Source of the DNA: Calliopsis andreniformis
Taxonomy: Eukaryota; Arthropoda; Insecta; Hymenoptera; Andrenidae
Direction of reading: 5' to 3'
Length of the DNA stretch: 64,000 bases
NCBI RefSeq assembly: GCF_051401765.1
Contig: NC_135064.1
Span: 28,556,001-28,620,000, forward strand
Within the stretch, counting starts at the first letter, position 1; each line of letters opens with the position of its first letter. The notes beneath the pieces were generated by a model, which was not told where the DNA came from, did not search any database, and worked only from the letters and a program-made list of their open reading frames with translations. The position numbers were made by a program, and so were the translations under genes. Below are positions 34,956 to 47,777 of the stretch, in pieces.

Positions 34956-37900
34956 GTAAGTGAAAAGAACTAATTGTAAGTACTTGGTACTAGTAGTATT
35001 TGTAAATTGAACGAGCGTAAATTCTTCTTTCTCCTTCAATGTTACAGGATGACGACTTATGGACAATGATGATAAATACGTCATTAAAATATGCGTATGA
35101 ATATTTAGGTAACACGTCGAGGCTAGTGATAACACCCTTAACCGACAGATGCTACCGCACCTTGTTCAGTGCGTTAAGTTTACATCTCGGCGGAGCGCCT
35201 GAGGGTCCTGCTGGAACTGGTAAAACCGAAACGACCAAAGATCTGGCTAAAGCTGTAGCAAAACAGTGCGTCGTTTTCAATTGCTCCGATGGTCTTGATT
35301 ACATTGCGTTGGGTAAATTTTTTAAGGTATTGAACCGCGAAGAAAAAGTGTATTCTTTCGTTAGAGCAAGTTTATCTCGCTGTAACTCTATTGTGAATTA
35401 TAATTGCAAAATGTAATACTTTCAGGGGTTAGCTAGCACTGGTGCATGGTCTTGCTTCGACGAATTCAATCGTATCGATTTAGAAGTATTGTCCGTAGTA
35501 GCTCAACAAATACTAACGATCCAAAGAGCCATCAATGCTGGGAAAAAGGAAATTATTTTCGAGGGTACAGAGCTTAAGCTAGACCCCACCTGTGCCGTCT
35601 TCATTACGATGAACCCTGGATACGCTGGAAGAAGCGAGCTACCGGATAATTTGAAAGCATTGTTTCGACCAGTTGCTATGATGGTCCGTATATCCACCAA
35701 ATGTACATACAAGTATATTTTTAGGGGCTATTTGTGTGACAGAGGTTGCGAATAAATGAGTGGGTGCACATGTGTATGTAAATGTACATATACTTTCATA
35801 GGTGCTCTATTTGCACAAGGTTTTTTTTCAGGTTCCGGATTATGCTTTGATCGCGGAGAATACATTGTATTCATATGGATTTTACGATGCTCGGCCACTT
35901 TCGGTGAAAATCGTGACAGCATACAGACTATGCTCGGAACAACTTTCCAGCCAAAATCACTATGATTATGGAATGAGAGCGGTAAAATCTGTTTTGATAG
36001 CGGCTGGAAATCTAAAGATAAAATACCCGGACGAAAATGAAGATATCCTAGTGTTGCGCAGCATCAAAGACGTAAATTTACCGAAATTTCTCAGCGGAGA
36101 TTTACCGCTATTTAATGTACGTACATTTGTATTTCAATTGAAAATTTGCCAAAGAAAAACTGTAACGTCGTCGATCTTCAACTAGGGTATCACATCTGAT
36201 CTCTTTCCTGGAGTTGTACTTCCGGAACCAGATTATACTGATTTGAACGCATGCGCTTTCGATGCCTGCTCTGCATCGAATCTACAGTGTACTCCTGTCT
36301 TTTTGGAGAAACTACAACAAATATACGAAATGATGATCGTTAGACACGGGTTCATGGTAGTTGGTCTTCCCTTTGCTGGAAAGAGCACAGCATATAATGT
36401 TCTAGCACAAGTTTTAAAGCTTTGCGACGAACGCGTAAGTTATAATATACAGTAAATGTGTATGTATGTATGGATCTGCCTAAGTGTCGAGTGCAGGATG
36501 GGTAGTGTTATCAGTTTGTACATATGTACGTAACTTTACACAGAACTTGATGAATGAGCGTATGGTAGAGATGTTCGTGATCTGTCCTAAAGCTGTTACG
36601 TTGGGTCAATTATACGGAGAATTTGATCCAGTTTCTCACGAGTGGTCGGATGGAATTTTAGCCATTAGCTATCGTGCTTTCGCAACTTCAGTCAGCGAAA
36701 ATCGTAAATGGTTGATCTTCGATGGACCCATAGACGCAGTATGGATAGAAAGTATGAACACGGTTCTCGATGATAATAAGAAACTTTGCTTAATGAGCGG
36801 AGAAGTTATTCAATTGGCACCGTTTACCAATCTGATATTCGAGACGATGGATTTGGAAGCAGCATCACCAGCAACGGTCTCCCGATGTGGTACATTTTTA
36901 TTTACTACATGTCCTGTTTTCTCTCCATCAATTCGTCCACTTGATCTACACGAATACTTCAATTGATATTTTCTAATTCAGGAATGATTTATATGGAACC
37001 AGGCGCACTCGGCTGGGATCCTTTACTTAAGTCTTGGATCGCCAAAATTCCCCCTGTGATAGACGAGTGGCTGACAAATTTTTTATATCAATCGCTTTTT
37101 CAGAGATTCTGCAATCCTCTACTTTATTGGTTACGACATAGCGATGCTGAGGTCCGTTTATCTGCTATGTCCCCCCTACTCCCACCCTCACTCCTATCCC
37201 CTCTCCCGCCCTCCTCTACCCCACCCTGTCCATCACTCCCTCTCCCTCTCCCTCTCTCTTTCCCTCTCCACCCCCTCATCTCACCCCCTCTCTCCCCCTC
37301 CCACCCTATCCGCCCCCTCTCCCTCACCCCTCCCCCTCCCTGCCTCTCCGCCCATCTCCATCTCCCCTCCCCCCTCTCTCTCCCCCTCCCTCTCGCCCTC
37401 TCTCTCCCCCTCCCTCTCACCCTCCCTCTCCCTCTCCCTTTCCCTCTACCTCTCCCTCTCCCTTTCCCTCTACCTCTCCCTCTCCATCTCCCTCCCCTCT
37501 CCCGCCATTCTCCCCCTCCCCCTACCCCCCACTCCCCCTCTTTCTTTCAATCTAATCGCATGTTTATCAAACTACATGTTACATTGTTACAGGAAATGTG
37601 CCCGATGCCCAACTCGAATCTTGTGCGTTCACTAACATACCTAATGGATTGTTTCCTCGACGAATATCGCAACGAAAGGATGGTCAAAGACATGAACGAG
37701 TTAGATCTTCGAGCCCAAATCGAGGTTCCAATATATTCCGTTCTTATTCAATTTTTTACTTTGCTACTATTTAAGATAGGGACATCTCTATAATATTTCC
37801 AGGGTTCGTTTTTCTTTTCGTGTATTTGGTCCCTGGGAAGTACTTTGACAGTGAAATCTAAAGAGCGCTTTAGTACACTGTTTCGTGGGTTTCTTGAGAA

Positions 37901-40900
37901 AGATTTCCCATCGAATTTGATGGAAATGTTTCGATTACCGAATGTGGTAGAGCCACCTTTAAAACCGTACATTTTTGTGATGCCACGGGACGGACTGGTC
38001 TTCGATTATAGATTCATCAAGGAAGTAAGTGGTAAAGTTAAACGATAAGATAGATTATTATGAGTTAAACAAAGCTGATAGATTGCCTTCTACGTCTCCC
38101 TGCTTAACGCTTACCATACGAGTGTATTTTGGTAGAATCACGAATCGAGATTTACTATGTCGAATATTTTTAGGGGAAAGGAAAGTGGAGATTGTGGGCC
38201 GACGAATTACTCGATGGTCCGTCGATTCCTCGTGATATTCCTGTGAATCAAATAATAGTACCAACAGTCGAAACTATACGGTACACTGCACTGTTTCGAT
38301 TATTAATAGGCAATGAAAAGCCAGTGTTGTTTGTAGGCCCAACTGGAACTGGCAAATCGGTTTACATAATCGATTTTCTACTGAAAAAGAATAATTCTGC
38401 TGTGAATAAACCTCTGATCATAAACTTCTCAGCCCAAACTACGGCCAATCAAACTCAAGACACGATTATGGGAAAACTCGACAGAAGACGAAAAGGTGTT
38501 TACGGAGCACCAATAGGTAAGCGATGGATTGTCTTTGTCGATGATCTTTCGATGCCGCTGAAGGAAACATACGGTGCACAGCCGCCCATTGAGGTTTTGC
38601 GCCAATGGTTAGATCACAGTGAATGGTAAGCCCGTCCTACCTTCAAAAATCAACTGTATCGATGTCGATTTTTAACAAACGATATCGAGGCATCCGTGTC
38701 TAATTACAGGTACGATAGAAAAGATAAAACAATGATAAAACTAATCGACGTGCACTTAATGTGTGCCATGGCACCGCCTGTACGTGGTGGAAAGGATGTT
38801 ACACCTCGATTCAAGCGACATTTTGTCGTTTTAACCATATCAGAATTCGAAGACGACGTAATGATAATGATATTTAGTAAAATAGTCCTTTGGCACCTTG
38901 ATACTAGGTTTGAACAAGTTTCACGGCTACTCAAATCTTCTTATTTCGATGATGACTTGATTCTCTCATCAATCATTTTAATCTTTTTAGAGGATTCAGC
39001 AAGGAATTCGACCCATGCATCGATGAAATCGTTCTGGCCACATTGGATGTCTATAAACAGAGCCTTCTTAATCTTTTGCCAACACCGTCCAAATGTCACT
39101 ATGTTTTTAATCTTCGAGACTTTTCCCGAGTCATACAGGTCTTTTGCATTTTTATTTGAAAACTTGCTGCTATCTGCTGCATACCTAAGTATTTACCTGC
39201 GTGATACTGGGCGGTATATAGTGATGTGTACTGAGTACAGAGGATAAATCGCATACTTCCGTAGGGGGTCTTGTTATCTGTTCCTGAGACAATGTCCACC
39301 TTGACGAGTATGAGGAGGCTCTGGGTCCACGAAGTATTTCGAGTGTTTGGAGACCGATTGATAGACGACGATGATGTATCTTGGTTGGTAGAACAAATAC
39401 GCGTTACACTAAACGAACATATGAATGTGATAATGGATGAATTATTTAAAGACCTGTTTCCTTCCGAAGAGGCTACTTCTAAAAAAGCAGTAAGTTTTCT
39501 GCAAGTCAACCTACTTACTTAGGCACGCATGTGTGTATATATCTATATGTAATATACACATAGGTATGTACGCCATATGTATACGTTTACATACTTACAC
39601 GTTCTCGACGTGTTTGCTTTTCTGATTCGATAGCCACAACGTATCACCGAGAAAGAACTTCGAAATTTGGTGTACTGCGATTTTGCGGACACGAAGATGG
39701 ACGTCCGACTTTATCAGGAAGTTGCGGATCTCGAGCAACTTCGAGAAACCGTGGAAACTTATTTAACAGAGTATAACACGATGAGCAGGAAACCCATGAA
39801 TTTAGTGCTATTCCGGTAAGCGTAAAAAGTTGAGAAACGTAGACTTTTTATTAAATAAATAACGAAATTTCGAATGTTAGATTCGCTATCGAACATCTAT
39901 CTCGAATCTCGCGTATTATCAAGCAACCGCGAAGTCATGCGCTTCTCGTCGGAGTTGGCGGATCGGGGAGACAATCGCTGACGAGGTTGGCCTCCCACAT
40001 CTGCGACTATGATGTCTTTCAAGTTGAGGTCACGCAGCAATACGGGGTTCAGGCATGGCACGAGGACGTGAAAGGGATCTTGAAACGTGTAACTGCGACA
40101 GAACTCCATTCTACTTTCCTCTTTTCCGATACTCAAATTAAAGAGGAGAGCTTCCTGGAAGATATTAGCAATATGCTTAATTCTGGCGAGGTAACAAGGT
40201 TACGACAGAATCGCATTTAATCGTAAATGATAAACTTTGGTACCGATTCAGATACCAAATATATTCACTGGCGAGGAAGTGGCTGAGATATGCGAGCAAA
40301 TGAAGCAGATAGACAGACAACGGGATCGATCGGTTCAAACAGATGGAAGTGCAGTAGCTCTGTTCAATTTATTCGTTCAGATAACGCGTGAACAACTGCA
40401 CATAGTGGTAGTCATGTCTCCCATAGGTAGCAATTTTCGCAATCGGATCAGGAAATTTCCAGCTCTGGTCAACTGTTGTACCATCGATTGGCTTCAGGTA
40501 CGAAGAAAATCGACCTCGTTTGTTTCCTACTGTATGTACCTAAGTATGTAAATATATGCATAGAATTGATTGCACGTGCGTATTATTACGTACGTACCTA
40601 GGTAACATCTACAATTAATGATTCTCCTCGCGAACATAGGAAATTTCTCGAAAAGATTGTTTTAACATTTTCTTTTCCATTTCACGTGAGTCATGGCCAG
40701 ACGATGCTCTACTAGCGGTTGCAACTAGATTTCTTTCGATGATCGAACTAACGCAACACGAAAGGACTGCAGGTATCGACATGTGCCAATTCTTTCACGT
40801 CTCTACGCAAAATTTAAGTAAGGAATATTTAATGCGATTGGATCGACATGTCTACGTAACTCCAACTTCGTATCTCGAGATGATAAACACATTCAAGGAT

Positions 40901-43900
40901 TTATTAGGGAAAAAACGCGAGTAAGCACTGTTGCTCGATTTGCGTGCAAAATTCATGATCGTAAAAAGTAATGTTTGAAAAGAAGGGAAGAACTGTGAGG
41001 GAAATTTTCATGTAAACAGCGACATAACGAGTGCGAAAATGAGGTACGAGCGTGGTTTAGGCCAACTAGACGAAACACAACGGCAAGTTGTAACGATGCA
41101 GGAGACCCTAAGATCCTTACAGCCTCAATTGATAATTGCTACGCAAGACGTTGAGAAAATGCTACTCGATGTTGACAAAGAGAAACAAGAGGTAGCAGAA
41201 TTTGAAAGAGTCGTGAAAATCGACGAGAACGCGGCCCAGGTCAGAGTTACTCGAACCTTGCTTCAGTGTATTCGCTTGTCATTCAAACAACGTCTGGTTC
41301 TTTAGATTCGGTTCTAAAATATTGTTGGTTCTTGTTGCAGATCTACGCGAGTGAAGCGGCTGCGATTAAAGCCGAGTGCGATGCTGATCTAGCTGAAGCG
41401 ATGCCGATCTTGAAACGCGCTCAAGCTGCCTTGGATACATTGACCACCGCCGATATCGCTGTGGTTAGAGCGATGAAACAACCACCATTTGGGATGAAGC
41501 TTATCATCGAAAGCGTCTGTGTTCTCAAGGTGGCTAGAGATTTGCTTCGTTTCATTTCATGTTCTATTCTATGTAGCTGTCTTCTACCTCTCTTATCATA
41601 TTATTTTCTCTTTTATTTTCAATGTGTCTGCATCGCACAGCAAATAAAACCAGAGCGAACTCAGCAGCCCGATGGGACTGTTGTCGAAGATTATTGGAAA
41701 GCCGCGTTGAGAATGCTGAGCGACGCTAAGTTCCTCGATTCGTTGCTTAATTTCGACAAGGATAACATACCAGATCATGTTATCGAGAAAATTCGGAAAG
41801 AATATCTGCCCAATCCATATTTTGATCCTGAGAAAATAAAAAAAGTGTCGACAGCTTGCGAGGGACTGTGTCGGTGGGTGTACGCGATGTCGGAATACGA
41901 CAAAGTGTCGAAAGTCGTTGCTCCGAAGCGAAAAGCTCTCGCAGAGGCTCAGAAGATCTATGACGATGCCATGGAGACACTTCGGGCAAAGCGAGAACAA
42001 CTTCGGCTAGTACAGGTCCGGTTCAGTTCGTTTTTTAAAATATACATGCATACTTCGATCGCAAATTGTCGGAAACAAACTATTCATTATCAGCTATCAT
42101 ATTTACTTTGCAACGAATCGACGACTTCTCTTTCATCTAGGAAAAACTGAAGGCGTTAGAAGATCTTTTGGAACAAAGGAGGGCAGCGTTCCAGGCAATG
42201 TCAGACAAGGTAACAGACTGCGAGACTAAATTAAAGCGCGCCGAAGACTTGATCGGAGGGTTGGGTGGAGAATACACTCGTTGGTCCGATACCGCGAAAG
42301 TCCTAGGGCAGAGGTACAACGTTCTTATCGCCGTTTAACATATGATCTGTGTATTAATATGTCGTTTCGAATATTATTACACATATATACATATACCTAT
42401 ACGTATTTAACAGATATTATCGATTGACTGGCGATGTCGTGATCGCATCTGGTGTAGTAGCGTATCTAGGTCCATTTACGATGCCGTTCCGGGTTCGACA
42501 AGTTGCTGTGTGGATACAACGTTGTATCGACTTGAAAGTAATTTGTACCCAAGACTTTCAATTACGCGATATTCTCGGGGATCCAGTTTTGATAAGATCT
42601 TGGAATATCTTCGGTTTACCGAGCGACGCGTATTCTATCGATAATGGCATCATTATCAAGTAAGCCTACTGTTACTTTCTTTCCTCTCTACCTTCTTTCA
42701 TTCTATACGTTCACTTCCCTTTGGTCCCTTTTGCCATATTTGACCCTTTTATACCATTACCTCCCCTACCTCATTTCCATTCGACTTGTTTCACTCGTCC
42801 CTTTCTCGAGCTGACCTCTGAAACTTTTTCTGAGTTTTCTGTTTTCCGCGACAACGTACTCAGTAAAGAATGAAATACTCAGAAATGCTAGAAGATGGCC
42901 ACTGATCATAGACCCTCAAGGACAAGCCAACAGATGGATTAAAAACATGGAAAGACAGAATAATATAAATATTATTCGATTAAGCCAACCGGATTACAGC
43001 CGAGTACTGGAGAGTGCGATACAATTTGGTCAGCCAGTGCTATTGGAGCATGTCGGGGAAGAAATAGACGCTGTTCTCGAACCAGTTTTACTTAAGGAAA
43101 CGTTTAGACAGGGCGGCGCACTTTACATTAAATTTGGCGACTCGATCATCGAGTACAATGACGAATTTAGGTAAATATCTATGAACAACGAGCAAATTCG
43201 TTATGGATAATCAGTAGGTAATGTGACTTAACATGTTCGTTACCAACGTCACATACGTACGTATGACGCACCGATTTTCATTGGAAAACTAAATTTATAT
43301 TCACATTTATTAGATTTGAACCGTACATATGTCAAAATCTGCAGTATTTTTTGCATGACCTGCAATGGGGATTTTCTTTCTGCGGCGTGCTACGGGGAAC
43401 GGACTCAATTATTCTGTTTCCAGATTTTACGTCACCACGAGACTAAGAAATCCTCATTACTTGCCCGAGATAGCGGTTAAAGTAACTTTATTAAATTTTA
43501 TGATTACACCAACTGGACTGGAAGATCAATTGTTAGGTATCGTTGTTGCAAAAGAAAGGCCTGATTTAGAATCTGAGAAAAACGCTCTAATTCTACAAGG
43601 AGCTACGAACAAAAGGTAGGTACATAGGTACAGTACGTATTACGTACACACATATGTATACAACTGCGATCTGTCATCACTTATCATATTTTGTTCGACA
43701 TTTAGACTTCTGAAAGAAACGGAGGATAAAATCTTGGAGATATTATCGATAGCCGAAGGTAATATACTGGAAGACGAAGAAGCTATCGAAGTATTAACGT
43801 CATCTAAAAATTTAAGCGATGATATTCAAGTGAAACAAGCAGCGACCGAACAAACAGAAAAATCGATCGACGCTGCTAGATTGCAATACACATCCATTGC

Positions 43901-46900
43901 AACGTATTCCACTGTACTTTTTTTCACAATCGGTATACATATCTACATATATGTACACATACATACATATGTATGTACGTAAATAATCTGTAGATACAGA
44001 TTAGTCTGAATTCTTTCAGCTGTGCTGGCGAACGTCGACCCGATGTATCAGTATTCCCTGCCATGGTTCGTAAATTTATTCGAATCGGCTATTGATAACA
44101 CAGAACCGGCAGATACTGTGGAACAACGACTAGCGGATCTCACTAAATATTTTACCTATTCCCTCTATGCGAATGTCTGCAGATCCCTGTTCGAAAAGGA
44201 CAAACTACTATTTACTTTGCTATTGACGATTAATTTGCTGCAACAAGAGGGAAAGCTCTCTTTATCGCAATGGATGTTCTTACTGACAGGTGGAATCAGT
44301 ATCGACAATCCGTACGTGAATCCGACAACATGGTTACCTTCGAAACAATGGAACGAACTGTGCAATCTTGACAGCGTTGAGGGTTTTTCGGTTCGTTTTC
44401 AACAATAATATCATGCGATATTTTCAATGATATTTTATGAAATGAAATTATCTAATTTTCTTCTTCCTAAATCGTACGATTAGGGTATTCGAGAAATCTT
44501 TACGACACACACTGAACAATGGAGACAACTGTTCGATTCGAAAGAGCCACATAACGACACAATTCCTCCACCATACGACCATTTGAATCGTTTTGAAAGG
44601 ATGCTAGTACTAAGATGTATTCGCCCAGACAAAATCATTCCAGCGGTACAAAACTTCGTCGAAGGTATAAATATTTGCAAAAATATACATACCCTGAGGA
44701 CCTTTCGCAACGCATACCATTACCAACTGGATCACACTTGTTTTTAGAGGAACTTGGTCCACAATTCGTCGAACCACCACCATTCGATTTAGCATTATCT
44801 TATGCCGATTCAAATTGTTGCACACCTTTAATTTTTATTTTGACACCTGGTACCGATCCGGCACAACTATTACTCGCATTTGCCGATGAACAAGGTTACT
44901 CTGCAAGTCGTCTCTTCTATCTTTCTCTCGGACAGGGTGAGTCTCTTGTTTTTCTCCGAAATTAAAAGTTGTTAATTAAAAGTGCTTAACAGGTCAAGGG
45001 CCGGTCGCCGAAGACACGATACAAAAAGGCGTGCTGGCCGGTAATTGGGTGGTCTTGCAAAACTGTCATTTGGCGATTAGCTGGATGAGCACCTTGGAAA
45101 AAATTTGCGAGGGTTTAATGCCGGACACAATTCATTCAGAATTTCGACTATGGCTGACGAGCTATCCATCGGAACACTTTCCATCTTCTGTTCTAGAAAA
45201 CAGTATAAAAATGACGAATGAACCGCCGAAAGGACTAAGAGCTAACATACTTAGATCATACGCAAGCGATCCGATCAGTGATCCAGACTTTTTTGAATCT
45301 TGCGCTCAGACCGAGTACTTTAAAAAGTTACTGTATTCGTTATGCTTCTTTCATGCTATCGTACAAGAAAGACGAAACTTCGGCCCCATCGGCTGGAATA
45401 TTACGTACGAGTTCAACGAAACAGATCTTCGAATAAGCGTTTTGCAACTACATTTATTTTTGAACGAATACGAGGACGTACGGTTCGATGCTGTGAAATA
45501 TCTTACTGGAGAATGCAATTACGGCGGCAGAGTAACCGATGATTGGGATCGTAGGACTCTGAACACCATTTTGTCCAAGTTCTACTGCGAGTAAGCAATC
45601 GCATCACATTCCCTTTACAATTCTTTTAACAAAACCACACCGCCTATCTTTCAGAGAACTACTCACTGAGAAAGTCTATTATTTCGATGATTCTTCAAAG
45701 ATTTATTATTGTCCGAACGTTCGGGAACACGAAGCCTTTGTAGAATACACGAAAAACTTACCCCTAATCACCGAACCGAGTGTCTTTGGTATGAATGAAA
45801 ATGCAGACATCATCAAAGACCAACAAGAAACGAATCTTTTAATTTCGTCCATTCTACTTACGCAGGTACGCTATTCAATTGCAATAATCTAATTTATTTA
45901 CATATTTATTATTTATTCGTTCTTATACTCGATTTTTGCGGAACATGCTTACATGTAGGATCGTACGGTATGTGCATACACGTTCTACCTTTTAATAACA
46001 CAGATACATACGCAAAAAAATATCTTTAAAGTGACGATCTTGACTATAAACGAGCGTAAATTAATCGCTTCCCTTGAGAAAAGGAAACGAATAGGTAAAC
46101 ATTTCTAATCTGTACATATATGTATTCATGATTATTCATTATTTATATTATACTTTATACGTACATGTGTACGCAAATGTTCGCGAAACGAATATATGAA
46201 TTCGAGAAAAATTAAGAGCGATTAATTTCTGCTCGTTGTGTATATTTATTATCGATCAAATGATTTATATTTCTAATTGCGTTACATCCTCATATCTTTG
46301 TTTGCGGGATACAAAGGATCTCTGGCAATTAAAAGAGGTTAGTCAGACTATACACAGTGGGCCTGTACAATGTATATACAGACACTGTGTAACATAATAT
46401 ATCATTATTTAGATGATATGATAACGATTTGACGTAGTGATAATTACTAAGTAAGACAAAAAACCACGATTGTTGTAATCAAGTTTAACAGCTACTTTTG
46501 ATCGATCTAGGAAGCTGTAAAATCTGGGACCGAGCAAACTTCGAACGATGAAATAGTCTTAAAAGTAGCGAACGATATTTCGAACAAGTTACCGCCCGAT
46601 TATAATCTCATATTAGCAAATGAAAAGTACCCAACGTCGTACGAGCAGAGTATGAATACAGTCTTAGTGCAAGAACTGGAAAGGTTTAATAAACTCCTTA
46701 GCCATATTAAAATTAGTTTGGAGAATATTCAAAGGGCCATAAAAGGTTATCAATTCGCATTCATATCTGCATATGATATTTAAACATCTACTTACTCATA
46801 TCTTTATGCAGGTTTCATCGTAATGTCCTTCGAACTGGAAGATATTTATGACGCTATTTTGACTAATAAAATACCCGCTTTGTGGATGAAATACTCGTAT

Positions 46901-47632
46901 CCGTCGTTAAAACCGCTTGGTAGTTACATCCATGACCTGTTACGTCGACTAGATTTTTTTCAAGTAAGATGTTTTTTTAGTAGACTAGTATTTATATACA
47001 GACATATTATTTATTCGCTACGTAATCACGTTAATGTATATGTAACGCACCTGTTCATAAATGTTTAGAAATGGTATGAGGAAGGACCACCGAACATTTA
47101 TTGGATCTCAGGATTTTATTTTACTCAAGCATTTCTCACCGGAACCAGACAAAATTACGCGAGAAAATACCAGATACCCATAGACCTCTTAGTTTTTGAT
47201 TTCATCGTGTTAAAACCCGGCACAATTTTCGACTCTCCTCCCAAAGATGGCGTTTACGTATATGGATTGTTTTTAGATGGCGCGAGATTCAATATTGAAT
47301 TCATGGCTCTAGACGAAAGCTTTCCGAAAGTACTCTACGAAAGCATGACTCCCGTAAATATGTCTTCTTTATTTCATCAAATTTCCGTCACTTTTGCATC
47401 ATCGTTGCTTTTATTGTCATTCTAGTTGTGGTTAGTTCCTGTGAAAAAAGAAGACATTAAAGAGACGATAACATATCTCTGCCCGGTGTATAAAACCAGT
47501 GAAAGGCGAGGCGTCTTGTCAACTACCGGACATTCGACTAACTTTGTCATTGCTATGACCTTACCTACCAAACACCCGCCAAAACACTGGATCATGAGAG
47601 GAGTCGCAATGCTTTGTCAATTGTCAGAATAG
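29564..47632 (+). CDS. Axonemal dynein heavy chain, inner arm, DNAH3/7/12 clade (complete)
   Basis: This gene codes the motor subunit of an inner-arm axonemal dynein, which hydrolyses ATP to slide doublet microtubules in sperm and sensory cilia. I joined 48 exons with every splice phase consistent and no internal stop, giving 3,932 residues; the DNAH3/7/12 family is near 4,000. Recognisable parts in order are the tail and linker (residues 1-1176), AAA1 with GPAGTGKT (about 1229), AAA2 with GLPFAGKST (about 1510), AAA3 with GPTGTGKS (about 1878), AAA4 with GVGGSGRQS (about 2249), the stalk with microtubule-binding domain (about 2490-2805), AAA5-AAA6, and the C-terminal domain ending [15 protein letters not shown]. 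The ATG at 29564 is the first after an in-frame TAA at 29534; an extra 5' exon cannot be excluded. AAA1 resembles DNAH7/DNAH12 more than DNAH1 or outer-arm chains, but I cannot choose within the clade. The next entries give exon coordinates. Confidence 0.95.
35048..36116 (+). other. Dynein AAA1 module (exons 16-18)
   Basis: Exons 35048-35326, 35426-35683 and 35832-36116 code residues 1177-1450. The Walker A is [17 protein letters not shown] and the Walker B is [11 protein letters not shown]. The block [20 protein letters not shown] is nearly invariant in dyneins. This is the main ATPase site that powers the stroke. All catalytic residues I can check are present. Confidence 0.95.
36186..38024 (+). 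other. Dynein AAA2 module (exons 19-23)
   Basis: Exons 36186-36434, 36544-36889, 36982-37151, 37593-37724 and 37803-38024 code residues 1451-1823. The nucleotide-binding loop is GLPFAGKST, and the Walker B-like [17 protein letters not shown] matches the conserved AAA2 pattern. [15 protein letters not shown] spans the exon 20/21 junction. The intron 37152-37592 is a pyrimidine-rich low-complexity tract. Confidence 0.9.
37152..37592 (+). repeat. Pyrimidine-rich low-complexity tract filling a dynein intron
   Basis: Between exons 21 and 22, positions of about 37169-37553 are almost wholly C and T (CCCTCTCCCT-type units). The intron (GAG|GTCCGT ... TTACAG) is 441 bases, divisible by three, and lacks stop codons in the coding frame. 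An open frame therefore continues straight through it. It should not be read as protein: the flanking exons join in phase to give a normal dynein sequence. Confidence 0.85.
38174..39815 (+). other. Dynein AAA3 module (exons 24-28)
   Basis: Exons 38174-38625, 38710-38907, 38991-39138, 39265-39489 and 39634-39815 code residues 1824 to about 2225. The Walker A is [10 protein letters not shown]. The Walker B is [11 protein letters not shown], typical of AAA3 in axonemal chains. [15 protein letters not shown] is a dynein signature near the AAA3 small domain. Confidence 0.9.
39881..40920 (+). other. Dynein AAA4 module (exons 29-31)
   Basis: Exons 39881-40190, 40252-40497 and 40691-40920 code about residues 2225-2487. 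The nucleotide loop is [29 protein letters not shown] corresponds to the Walker B region. The conserved [18 protein letters not shown] and the following NCCTIDWLQ motif are present. Confidence 0.9.
41020..42313 (+). other. Dynein stalk coiled coils and microtubule-binding domain (exons 32-35)
   Basis: Exons 41020-41239, 41341-41529, 41641-42015 and 42141-42313 code about residues 2487-2805. Exons 32-33 form the ascending coiled coil. Exon 34 carries the globular tip, with [20 protein letters not shown], and starts the descending coil, which continues in exon 35. Its length fits a normal stalk. Confidence 0.88.
42414..47632 (+). other. Dynein AAA5, AAA6 and C-terminal domain (exons 36-48)
   Basis: Exons: 42414-42659, 42883-43170, 43424-43615, 43706-43932, 44020-44390, 44484-44664, 44748-44936, 44993-45590, 45655-45865, 46511-46745, 46812-46963, 47069-47353, 47426-47632. 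These code residues 2806-3932. Landmarks are the AAA5 start ([16 protein letters not shown]), the [15 protein letters not shown] block, [28 protein letters not shown] (AAA6), [11 protein letters not shown], and the final [15 protein letters not shown]. In exon 40 I chose the donor TCG|GTTCGT at 44390 because it keeps phase with exon 41. Confidence 0.9.
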
Positions 47633-47771
47633 GACCTATCCCTTTTTTATTCTGTTTACATACCTACTAACTTACCTCTTCTATATACAATGTATGTTCA
47701 CCCAATGTTCGAACGTTTTACATTTATTTGCACTTTGTAACGTGCTGCTGAATATTTGTGAATATCGACAT

Positions 47772-47777
47772 AATAAA
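47772..47777 (+). terminator. Polyadenylation signal of the dynein gene
   Basis: AATAAA lies 140 bases after the stop codon that ends at 47632. It is the first canonical signal downstream. Confidence 0.6.

Noticed and set aside
36963..37793. A 276-residue open frame rich in Pro, Ser and Leu
   Set aside because: It is two dynein exons with a pyrimidine-rich intron read through between them. Splicing restores a normal dynein sequence.
43312..43423. Extra exon sequence before 43424 in the dynein gene
   Set aside because: A frame reads FEPYICQNL onward, but including it breaks the conserved [14 protein letters not shown] block. The CAG at 43423 gives the exact junction.
44020..44390. Alternative donor AGC|GTTGAG for dynein exon 40
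   Set aside because: It also keeps phase, but it would delete the family-typical F-x-G-I segment. TCG|GTTCGT retains EGFSGIREIF.
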